Shown: positions 17,751 through 25,429 of the stretch, in pieces | Numbering within the stretch: the stretch's first letter is position 1 | How the letters are laid out: the number at the start of each line of letters is the position of its first letter | Source: Sphingobium sp. AP50 | GTDB taxonomy: Bacteria; Pseudomonadota; Alphaproteobacteria; Sphingomonadales; Sphingomonadaceae | Length of the DNA: 64,000 nucleotides | Assembly (NCBI RefSeq): GCF_900109095.1 | Contig: NZ_FNYZ01000020.1 | Span: 40,336-104,335, forward strand | Reading direction: 5' to 3' | Position numbers and translations under genes: made by a program | The notes under the pieces: generated by a model | Databases searched by the model: none | Seen by the model: the letters and a program-made list of their open reading frames with translations, nothing else | What the model was told of the DNA's origin: nothing

Positions 17751-18680
17751 ATGCAAGAAAAGGTCATCATAACCTGCGCTGTCACCGGAGGGCTGCACAC
17801 CCCCACGATGACGCCCTATCTGCCGATCACGCCAGACGAGATCGCAGACGCCGCGATCGGTGCCGCCGAAGCCGGCGCCGCCATCATCCATCTCCACGCC
17901 CGCAACCCGGAAAATGGCCGCCCTGTTCAGGACCCGGACCTGTTCATGCAGTTCCTGCCCCGTATCAAACAGGCGTCCGACGCCGTGGTGAACATCACCA
18001 CTGGCGGCGGGCTTGGCATGGCGCTCGACGAAAGGCTGAAACCCGCGCATCGCGCCAAGCCGGAAGTCTGCAGCCTCAACATGGGCACGATGAACTTCTG
18101 CGCCTTCGAACTGGTCAACAAGTATAAGGAATGGCGCTTCGACTGGGAAAAGCCCTATCTCGAAAGCACGAAGGACCTGATCTACCCCAACACCTATGCA
18201 ATGCTTGAACGCATCATGGTGGAGGTCGGGCAGGCCTATGGCACACGGTTCGAGTTCGAATGCTTCGATCTCAGCCATCTCGAAGCCGTCCGCTACTTCG
18301 CCGACAAGGGCCTGATCAAGCCGCCCTTCCTGATCCAGGGCATTTTCGGTGTCATGGGTGGAATGGGTGCCACGATCGAAAATCTCGTCCATTTCAAGGG
18401 CGTCGCTGATCGCCTGTTCGGTGATGACCTGGTCTTCTCATCCTTTGCCGTCGGTCGGCAGCAGATGCACTTTCTGACTGTCGCAGCGATCATGGGTGGA
18501 TCTGTTCGCGTAGGTCTTGAAGACAGCGTCTACATTGCCCGCGGCGAGCTCGCCACGTCCAATGCCCAGCAGGTGCTCAAGATCCGTCGCATCGTCGAGG
18601 AACTGGGCATGGAAATCGCCACCCCCGACGAAGCCCGTGCGCGCCTTGCCCTCAAGGGCGGCGACCGCGTCGATTTCTGA
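17751..18680 (+). CDS. BKACE-family beta-keto acid cleavage enzyme (DUF849)
   Basis: A 309-residue TIM-barrel enzyme of the 3-keto-5-aminohexanoate cleavage family. Seen in the sequence: VIITCAVTGGLHTPTMTPYL, the metal-binding HLHAR strand at residues about 46-50, and the family regions NITTGGG and FECFDLSHL. Known members use Zn and acetyl-CoA to convert a beta-keto acid into acetoacetate plus the CoA ester of the remaining acyl group. Substrates vary widely across the family. It follows receptor 2 by 53 nt and precedes HyuA by 18 nt. A beta-keto acid made by HyuAB, or a keto acid from the SDR, are the two obvious sources of its substrate; neither is shown. Confidence 0.92.
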   Translation: MQEKVIITCAVTGGLHTPTMTPYLPITPDEIADAAIGAAEAGAAIIHLHARNPENGRPVQDPDLFMQFLPRIKQASDAVVNITTGGGLGMALDERLKPAHRAKPEVCSLNMGTMNFCAFELVNKYKEWRFDWEKPYLESTKDLIYPNTYAMLERIMVEVGQAYGTRFEFECFDLSHLEAVRYFADKGLIKPPFLIQGIFGVMGGMGATIENLVHFKGVADRLFGDDLVFSSFAVGRQQMHFLTVAAIMGGSVRVGLEDSVYIARGELATSNAQQVLKIRRIVEELGMEIATPDEARARLALKGGDRVDF

Positions 18681-18698
18681 AAACCGGAAGGATAGATC

Positions 18699-20762
18699 AT
18701 GCGCTTTGCCAGCGACACCGGCGGCACCTTCACCGATCTGGTGGTCGAGGATGATGATGGCCGTATCACCATGTACAAGTCCCCTACCGTGCCCAGCGAT
18801 CCCGTTCAGGGCGTGCTGGGCGCGCTGACCCTTGCGGCTGCGGATCGCGACCTGTCGCTGGAGGCCATGCTCGGTCGCGCCGACATGTTTATCCACGGCA
18901 CGACCCACGCGATCAACGCCATCATCACGGGCAATGTCGCCAGGACGGCGCTGCTCGTGACCAAGGGCCATCGCGACATGCTCGTGTTCCGCGAAGGCGG
19001 GCGGGTGGAGCCGTTCAATCACAGCGTCCCCTTCCCCAAGCCCTATATCCCGCGCGCGCTTACCTTCGAGGTGCCCGAGCGCATCCTCTATAATGGCGAG
19101 GTCCGCGACCCACTGGACGAAGAGGCAGTGGTCGAAACGCTCCGGAGCCTGAGCAAGCAGGGTGTGGAGGCCATTGCCGTCTGCCTGCTGTGGGCGACGA
19201 TCAATCCGGCCCACGAAAAGCGCGTCGGCGAATTGATAGCTCAGCATCTGCCCGGCATTCCTTACACCCTCGCACATGAGGTCAATCCGACACTGCGCGA
19301 ATTTCGTCGGGCTTCCTCGGCTGCGATCGACGCCTCACTCAAGCCGCTCATGGGCAAATATCTTGGCGGACTGACGGACCGGATGCGAGATGCCGGTTTT
19401 GCCGGTGACATCATGGTGCTGACCAGCGGCGGCGGCATGGTCGAGGCTGGCGATGTCGCCCGTGCACCAATCAAGGTCATCAACAGCGGCCCCTCCATGG
19501 CACCTATCTCCGGCCGCTACTATGCCGCGCTGGAAGGTGAAGCAGACAATGTCATCGTCGCCGACACTGGCGGCACCACCTACGACATCAGCCTGGTTCG
19601 GGGCGGTACCGTGCCCATGACCCGCGAATTGTGGATCGGCCAGCCGTTGCTCGGCCATCTGGTCGGCTATCCGTCGGTCGAGGTGAAAAGCGTTGGCGCA
19701 GGCGGCGGCTCCATTGCCCAGGTCGACGCTGGCGGACTGCTGCGCGTCGGGCCGCAGAGCGCAGGCGCGACGCCAGGTCCGGTCTGCTACGGCCGGGGTG
19801 GTACGCGGCCAACCGTGACCGACGCATCCGTCGCTTTGGGCTATGTCGATCCCGACTTTTTCCTCGGCGGCAAGATCAAGCTGGACCGCGCCGCTTCCAT
19901 CACGGCGATCCAGACCCAGATCGCCGATCCACTGGGTATGCCACTCGATGAAGCGTGCTGGCGGATCATCGAACTGGCGACCGAGAATATGGTGCAGGCG
20001 ATTGCGGACATCACCGTCGCGCAGGGGATTGATCCGGCCGGAGCCACGCTGATCGGCGGCGGCGGGGCTGCCGGCCTCAATTCGACCTTCATTGCCCGTC
20101 GACTGGGCTGCAAGGCATTGGTGATCCCGGAAACCGGCGCGGCGCTCTCGGCCGCTGGCGCAATGATGTCGCAATTGGTGAGCGAATATGCTGCGAGCCT
20201 CTTCACCACCACAGCGGCTTTCGACGCAGACCGGGTTGCCGCCGCGATCGCCGCGCTGACCGAAAAATGCGACGATTTCGCTCGGCAACCTTCGGCCAGC
20301 GGCGCAGACGCGACAGTCAGCTTCATCGCCGAGGCGCGCTATGAAGGGCAGGTCTGGGACATAGACGTGCCCTTCGATGGCCACGCAATCCTGTCAGCAG
20401 AAGGACTGGCCGCGTTCCGCGCCGATTTCGATGCCCTGCATGAACAGATCTTCGCCGTGCGCGATGAAGCGTCGGAGGTCGAGATCATTGGCCTGCGCGC
20501 GACCATTCGCTGCGACATTCGTGAGGATCGCGCTTTCCGACTGGATGCGCCGGCAGATGCAGGCGAAGCGCCACGCCCCCGTTCGGTCTATTTCCACGGC
20601 CATGGCCGTCAGGAAACCCCGATCCTGCGTCTGGAGGCCATGGCCACGGCCGTCGAACATCAAGGCCCGGCCATCATCGAATCCGCCTTCACGACCATCG
20701 TGGTCGATCCCGACGCCCGCTTCACCCGCTCGGCAGCGGGCAGCATCGTCATTCATCCCTGA
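18699..20762 (+). CDS. hyuA: Hydantoinase/oxoprolinase family subunit A
   Basis: A 687-residue ATP-dependent subunit. It starts MRFASDTGGTFTDLVVE, the phosphate-1 loop of the ASKHA fold, has IHGTTHAINAIITGN soon after, and a second ATP-fold segment ADTGGTTYDISLV followed by SVGAGGGSIA near the middle. Relatives are N-methylhydantoinase A, caprolactamase, 5-oxoprolinase and the ATP-using subunits of acetone and acetophenone carboxylases. Length fits the hydantoinase-like two-subunit form. GGAAGG lies before the ATG. With HyuB 14 nt downstream it forms a two-subunit enzyme that either opens a lactam or cyclic amide, or carboxylates a ketone; the sequence alone does not decide. Confidence 0.92.
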   Translation: MRFASDTGGTFTDLVVEDDDGRITMYKSPTVPSDPVQGVLGALTLAAADRDLSLEAMLGRADMFIHGTTHAINAIITGNVARTALLVTKGHRDMLVFREGGRVEPFNHSVPFPKPYIPRALTFEVPERILYNGEVRDPLDEEAVVETLRSLSKQGVEAIAVCLLWATINPAHEKRVGELIAQHLPGIPYTLAHEVNPTLREFRRASSAAIDASLKPLMGKYLGGLTDRMRDAGFAGDIMVLTSGGGMVEAGDVARAPIKVINSGPSMAPISGRYYAALEGEADNVIVADTGGTTYDISLVRGGTVPMTRELWIGQPLLGHLVGYPSVEVKSVGAGGGSIAQVDAGGLLRVGPQSAGATPGPVCYGRGGTRPTVTDASVALGYVDPDFFLGGKIKLDRAASITAIQTQIADPLGMPLDEACWRIIELATENMVQAIADITVAQGIDPAGATLIGGGGAAGLNSTFIARRLGCKALVIPETGAALSAAGAMMSQLVSEYAASLFTTTAAFDADRVAAAIAALTEKCDDFARQPSASGADATVSFIAEARYEGQVWDIDVPFDGHAILSAEGLAAFRADFDALHEQIFAVRDEASEVEIIGLRATIRCDIREDRAFRLDAPADAGEAPRPRSVYFHGHGRQETPILRLEAMATAVEHQGPAIIESAFTTIVVDPDARFTRSAAGSIVIHP

Positions 20763-20776
20763 TCGCCGGAGGCACC

Positions 20777-22543
20777 ATGTCCACTGATCTTCTGAACGGG
20801 GCCGAACTGGCCATTCTCAACAGTCGTTTCGAGGGAATCGTCCGCAAGATGGCGAACACCCTCCTGCGCACAGGGCGCTCGGGCGTTCTCAACCGAGCGA
20901 AGGATTTTTCCTGCTGCATCGTCACCGCCGGCTGCGAATTGCTGGCGGCAGCTGAGAGCCTGCCAATCCACGTCCTTTCCGGACCAGACATCATGGCTCG
21001 CACGATGGCCCAATTTCATCCCGTGCTGAAACGGGGCGATGCGTATTTCCACAATTCGCCCTATCACGGCTGCTCCCACGCGGCCGACCTCACCATCCTG
21101 GTTCCGGTCATCGACCACGAGGGACGCCACCGCTTCACCGTGTTGGCCAAGGCACATCAGGCCGACATCGGCAACAGCGAACCCACCACCTACATGGCGA
21201 CCGCGCGCGACATCTATAATGAAGGGGCGCTGATCTTCCCGGCTGTACAGGTGCAGCGCGACTATCGCGACATCGACGATATCATCCGCATGTGCGAGTT
21301 GCGCATCCGCGTGCCTGAGCAATGGCGCGGCGATTATCTGGCGACAATCGGTGCTGTCCGTATCGGCGAGCGCGAATTGCTGGCGCTCGGCGCCGATGTG
21401 GGCTGGGACCGACTGGACCAGTTCGCCGCCCAATGGTTCGACTATAGCGAGGCGCTGATGGACGATGCCATCCGCGCCCTTCCCGCCGGCAACGCATCGG
21501 GCCAGTCTACCCACGACCCCTTCCCCGGCCTGCCGGACGACGGCGTGACGATTACGGCCCATGTCGCCGTGAAACCGGAAGAAGGCCGCGTCGCAGTAGA
21601 TCTCACGGACAATGTCGATTGCCTGCCATCGGGTCTCAACCTGTCGGAGGCCTGCGCACGTACGGCCGCGATGATCGGCGTGTTCAACTCGATCGACCAT
21701 AATGTGCCCAAAAATGCCGGTGCCTTCCGGCGCATCGACGTTGCACTGCGGCGCAACTGTATTGCTGGCATCACCGAACATCCCCACAGTTGTTCGGCAG
21801 CGACTACCAACATCTCCGATCGCGTCGCCAATGCGGTGCAGCTTGCGCTCGCGGATCTGGGCGAAGGCATCGGCATGGCAGAGGTCGGCGCTGTCATCGC
21901 CCCGTCGGCTGGTGTCGTCTCCGGGGTCGACGCCCGCAACGGCAAGCCCTTCGTCAATCAGATCTTCCTGGCATTCTCCGCCGGCGCAGCCAGCCCTCAT
22001 TCGGATGCTTGGTGGACGATGATCGACGTCGGCAATGGCGGAATGTGCGGCCTGGACGGCGTAGAGCTTGACGAGCTCTACCAGCCCCTTCTGGTCGAAC
22101 GGCGCGGCTTCCTGACGGACACGGAAGGCGCAGGGCGTTACACCGGCGCACCCTCCACCATTGTGGAATTCGGGGCGGTCGCGGGCAGCATCGACGTCGC
22201 TTATGGTGCCGATGGTCACGTAAATCCGCCCAAGGGCGTCCGCGGCGGCGGGTGCGGCGGACGGGCGGACCAGCATATCCGCCGCGCGGACGGCAGCGTC
22301 GAGCGACTGCCCGCCTGCGCACAGGTGCGCATGACGCAGGGTGAAGCCATCCTGGCGACCTCGACCGGCGGGGGCGGCTATGGCGATCCTTATGCACGTG
22401 ATCCGCAGGCAGTTGCCGAAGATGCTCGCGAAGGCTGGGTCAGCATCGACCGAGCCCGAACGGTCTATGGCGTCGCTCTCGATAGCAACGGCGCCGTCAT
22501 CGAAGCCGAAACCGCCGCCCTGCGTACACGGAGGGCCGCATGA
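20777..22543 (+). CDS. hyuB: Hydantoinase/oxoprolinase family subunit B
   Basis: A 588-residue partner of HyuA. Family features include the N-terminal NSRFEGIVRKMANTLLRTGRS, a metal-binding type HNSPYHGCSHAADLT segment, and the glycine-rich C-terminus KGVRGGGCGGRADQ with STGGGGYGDP. In this family the B subunit carries the catalytic metal site and A activates the substrate with ATP. No small third subunit (as in acetone carboxylase) is encoded nearby, which favours a hydantoinase or lactamase type, although two-subunit carboxylase-like members are known to exist in the family. Its stop overlaps the start of the next SDR gene. Confidence 0.92.
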   Translation: MSTDLLNGAELAILNSRFEGIVRKMANTLLRTGRSGVLNRAKDFSCCIVTAGCELLAAAESLPIHVLSGPDIMARTMAQFHPVLKRGDAYFHNSPYHGCSHAADLTILVPVIDHEGRHRFTVLAKAHQADIGNSEPTTYMATARDIYNEGALIFPAVQVQRDYRDIDDIIRMCELRIRVPEQWRGDYLATIGAVRIGERELLALGADVGWDRLDQFAAQWFDYSEALMDDAIRALPAGNASGQSTHDPFPGLPDDGVTITAHVAVKPEEGRVAVDLTDNVDCLPSGLNLSEACARTAAMIGVFNSIDHNVPKNAGAFRRIDVALRRNCIAGITEHPHSCSAATTNISDRVANAVQLALADLGEGIGMAEVGAVIAPSAGVVSGVDARNGKPFVNQIFLAFSAGAASPHSDAWWTMIDVGNGGMCGLDGVELDELYQPLLVERRGFLTDTEGAGRYTGAPSTIVEFGAVAGSIDVAYGADGHVNPPKGVRGGGCGGRADQHIRRADGSVERLPACAQVRMTQGEAILATSTGGGGYGDPYARDPQAVAEDAREGWVSIDRARTVYGVALDSNGAVIEAETAALRTRRAA

Positions 22544-23301
22544 GCCATCGCGTCATCATCACCGCCGGGGCATCCGGCATCGGCCTTGCCACCGCCCGGC
22601 GTTTTCTGGCCAGCGGTGCGCAGGTCGCAGTCTGCGACGTCAATGCGGATGCTGTTCGACAGGCACAGGAACAGCATCCCGAACTCTATGGCGAAGCGTT
22701 CGACATCTCCTCGGAAGAGGCAGTCGAGCATTTCGTCCGGAATGTTCGTGACGCCTTTGGCGGCATCGACACGCTGGTCAACAATGCCGGCATCGCAGGT
22801 GCCTGCGCCGATATCGAGGATATCCCGACCGAACATTGGGTCCGCTCGTTCGACGTGAACGTCCATGGCGCCTTCTACTTCATGCGGGCACTCGTACCGG
22901 TGATGAAGGCGCAGGGTGGCGGTGCGATCATCAATATTTCGACGGGTTCGGTTTTCACCCTGCCGGTCGGTCGTGCCGATTATGTCGCCTCTAAATGGGC
23001 TATCGAAGGTTTGACGCGGGCAGCAGCCAAGGAGCTTGGCCCGGAGGGCATCCGTGTCAACGCGATCCGGCCGGGCTTCGTCAACAGCGCGCGCATGAAG
23101 GGGATATTGACGGCCAAGGCTGAGGTGGAAGGCACGACGCTGGAAGCGCTGGAGAAGACTTTTCTCGATTTCATCTCCATGCGTACCAAGGTGGAGCCGG
23201 AGGAGATTGGCGACATGGCGGTCTTCCTCGCCTCTGACGCAGCGCGTCACGTGACGGGGCAATTGCTGAGCGTCGATGGCAATATCGAGTGGGAAGCATG
23301 A
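22540..23301 (+). CDS. Short-chain dehydrogenase/reductase (classical SDR)
   Basis: A 253-residue SDR with the cofactor loop TAGASGIGLA, the acidic residue of VAVCDVNAD that favours NAD(H), the LVNNAGIAG motif, and the catalytic YVASKWA after NISTGSVF. It starts inside the HyuB stop (ATGA) and its own stop overlaps the MFS gene, so it belongs to the receptor 2 operon. Likely role: oxidation of a secondary alcohol to the ketone used by HyuAB or BKACE, or the reverse. The C-terminal AARHVTGQLLSVDGNIEWEA is typical of 3-hydroxyacyl and cyclic alcohol dehydrogenases. Confidence 0.93.
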   Translation: MSHRVIITAGASGIGLATARRFLASGAQVAVCDVNADAVRQAQEQHPELYGEAFDISSEEAVEHFVRNVRDAFGGIDTLVNNAGIAGACADIEDIPTEHWVRSFDVNVHGAFYFMRALVPVMKAQGGGAIINISTGSVFTLPVGRADYVASKWAIEGLTRAAAKELGPEGIRVNAIRPGFVNSARMKGILTAKAEVEGTTLEALEKTFLDFISMRTKVEPEEIGDMAVFLASDAARHVTGQLLSVDGNIEWEA

Positions 23302-24506
23302 CGGCCCGGGATCGGCCCGCCAAGACGGCAGGCGAGGAATTTCGCTCCGGTTGGGGCCTGATCCTGATCGCAATGCTGGGATGTGGGCTGGGCGTTTCCT
23401 CCCTGCCACTCTATACTGCTGGCATTTTCATGCCAGCACTGGAGCGGCAATTTGGATGGAGCCGGACCGCGATGTCGGGATCGGTCCTGGCCTTCACATT
23501 GACCCTGGCAGTGGCCTCGCCACTGGTCGGAAGGATTGTCGACCGCGTTGGTGTGCGCAAATCCGCTCTTGCTTCGATCTGCGCGGCTACCGCATGCTAT
23601 CTCATCCTGGCGACGACACTTGCCACCCTGCCGTTCTATTACGCCACGCATGTAGCCATCGCCGGGTTTGGAGCAGCGGCCGCTCCAGTCGCCTATACGC
23701 GCATCATTGCCGCGCATTTTGTCACGGCGCGCGGATTGGCTCTGGGCCTGACATTGCTTGGCCCGAGCATTGCTGCTGCCATCGCGCCGCCTGTCGCAGC
23801 CAATGTCATCGAAACCGGCGGCTGGCAGGCAGGCTATCTGCTCCTAGCCGCACTAACAGCAGCAATGCTGCCCTGCCTCCTGCTTCTGCGAGAGACGATT
23901 ACCGCAGAAAGTCGCCCTCAGGATATTCAATCCAATCCGGTCCCGCACGCTCTTCCTGCTTTGCTTCTCGGTCGACTGATCCTCGCCTTTGCTGTCTTTT
24001 CGCTCGGGGTGGGTGGGCTCATTGTCCATTTCGTGCCCATGCTGACAGATGCCGGCATCTCGATGGCGACCGCGGCCCGCATGGCCGCCCTCCTTGGTGT
24101 TGCCGGTATTGCTGGACGATTGGTCGGCGGGGTGCTCGCAGATCGGTACTTTGCACCCTATATTCTCGCCGGTGTTGCTGTCTCGGCTGCACTTGGCTGC
24201 CTGTCGCTGGCCATCATGGGACCATCGGCCGCCACCTTTGCGGCTCTGGCCGTCGGCTTCTCGCTTGGTGCAGAAGCTGACCTCATGGGTTATGTCGTGT
24301 CTCGATATTATCCACGACAAATCTATGGTCGCATGTTCGGCTGGACCTACGCCGCCTTCATTATCGGGATCGGCATCAGCCCGATGCTCGTTGGAACGAT
24401 CCATGACCGGACCCAATCCTATGCCTTGGGCCTTACTGGCAGCACATTGCTGCTAGCGATCGCCGCCCTGCTTTTCTGGCGACTGCCACAGTACGCTAGA
24501 ATATGA
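23298..24506 (+). CDS. Major facilitator superfamily transporter
   Basis: A 402-residue inner-membrane protein with twelve hydrophobic segments. Visible MFS features are the loop 2-3 region PLVGRIVDRVGVRKSALA (variant of G-x3-D-x2-G-x-R) and GRLVGGVLADRY in the second half. The overall pattern resembles monocarboxylate/oxalate-type MFS proteins. The ATG at 23298 overlaps the SDR stop; an upstream GTG at 23289 is possible. As the last gene of the receptor 2 unit it probably carries the substrate, or an acidic product, across the inner membrane. Confidence 0.9.
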   Translation: MTARDRPAKTAGEEFRSGWGLILIAMLGCGLGVSSLPLYTAGIFMPALERQFGWSRTAMSGSVLAFTLTLAVASPLVGRIVDRVGVRKSALASICAATACYLILATTLATLPFYYATHVAIAGFGAAAAPVAYTRIIAAHFVTARGLALGLTLLGPSIAAAIAPPVAANVIETGGWQAGYLLLAALTAAMLPCLLLLRETITAESRPQDIQSNPVPHALPALLLGRLILAFAVFSLGVGGLIVHFVPMLTDAGISMATAARMAALLGVAGIAGRLVGGVLADRYFAPYILAGVAVSAALGCLSLAIMGPSAATFAALAVGFSLGAEADLMGYVVSRYYPRQIYGRMFGWTYAAFIIGIGISPMLVGTIHDRTQSYALGLTGSTLLLAIAALLFWRLPQYARI

Positions 24507-24716
24507 CAAGAAATGCTCGCTCTCTCATCGCCCGTTATTTATCGCCGACTGGCCAGATTATATGGGTCGCAAGAAGTATAGCGATCAGGGCGGCCTTCTC
24601 GAAAGCGGCCGCGCAGCCAGGACAACTCATCTGGATCAACGAGGGCTATCCAAGTTTTAAAAAGGCGCAATCGCCGAGCGATAAATTATGCGTGCCTTCC
24701 TCCGGCCGAGCCATAG

Positions 24717-25301
24717 TCAGTGGCTCGGCATCTCGACGAATTGATCAAGGCCCAGCGCCAGTTCAGACTTGAGGTCTTCCAGTGGCCGATCGATCGCAAG
24801 CGCCAGCCACAGCGAGCCGTCCACGAAAGCGCTCATACCCTGCGCCGTCTGTCGTGCGCTCATCCGCAGCCTGATTTCGCCGCGATCCGCCATGGCCTGA
24901 AGGTGCCCGCTCACTATCGTTAGCGCCTCCTCCAGTATCGGCTTGAATATGTCGTGAAGATTGCCCGGCCGGGTCGCTTCCGCGCGCAGATGGAGCCTCG
25001 TCCGCACGATGGTCTCGATGTCGAAACCGAACTGATCGTCGAGGTTCGCGATCAACGCCCTGAATGATGGCCAGTCCTCGGGAAAATCGAGCGCATCGAC
25101 GATCCCGTAGCGCAGGGCTTCGGCGACGATGTCGTTCTTATTCGCGAAATGGACGTAAATCGCGCCAGTGCTGAGGCCCGCCTGTTGGCGGATGTCGGCC
25201 ATGGACATGCCCTCCACCCCTTTGCGTGCAATGCACTCAATCGTAGCGCGCAGTATCCGCTCACGCTGGGCGTTCATATGCTCGGGGTCGCGTTTGGGCA
25301 T
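24717..25301 (-). CDS. TetR-family transcriptional regulator
   Basis: A 194-residue regulator with N-terminal TetR HTH (RERILRATIECIARKGVEGM, then IRQQAGLSTGAIYVHFANKNDIVAEAL) and a helical ligand domain. GAGGATGCC precedes the ATG. It is divergent from TonB receptor 3 with a 128-bp gap that holds the palindrome GAACGTTC at 25381-25388 and a related GTTC half-site beside its own start, so it likely represses both itself and the receptor operon. The region between the MFS gene and this one (24507-24716) showed no credible gene. Confidence 0.92.
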   Translation of the reverse strand: MPKRDPEHMNAQRERILRATIECIARKGVEGMSMADIRQQAGLSTGAIYVHFANKNDIVAEALRYGIVDALDFPEDWPSFRALIANLDDQFGFDIETIVRTRLHLRAEATRPGNLHDIFKPILEEALTIVSGHLQAMADRGEIRLRMSARQTAQGMSAFVDGSLWLALAIDRPLEDLKSELALGLDQFVEMPSH

Positions 25302-25380
25302 GGCATCCTCAAAAAGTATAATCGTTCTTTATTTTGTCCTGCTGAAAGTTACAACCTCTTGACAGCCCCTTTAAAAGAAT

Positions 25381-25388
25381 GAACGTTC
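25381..25388. promoter_or_regulatory. GAACGTTC palindrome, possible TetR operator core
   Basis: Self-complementary 8-mer within AATGAACGTTCGGTT, 17 nt after a TTGACA at 25359-25364 and 41 nt before the receptor 3 ATG. A similar AATCGTTCTT lies at 25320-25329 near the tetR start. Confidence 0.4.
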
Positions 25389-25429
25389 GGTTTGTATTAG
25401 AGTTGAGCATTTCGGTAAGGGGGAATGGC

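Noticed and set aside
20753..22276. A 507-residue minus-strand open frame.
   Set aside because: It mirrors hyuB codon for codon; high GC gives long antisense frames. No ribosome site or known domain.
23276..24280. A 334-residue plus-strand frame and other long frames over the MFS gene.
   Set aside because: Composition is arginine- and cysteine-rich without motifs; it is a shadow of the transporter frame.
24503..24772. An 89-residue plus-strand frame after the MFS gene.
   Set aside because: It overlaps the 3' end of tetR, lacks a family and a good ribosome site.
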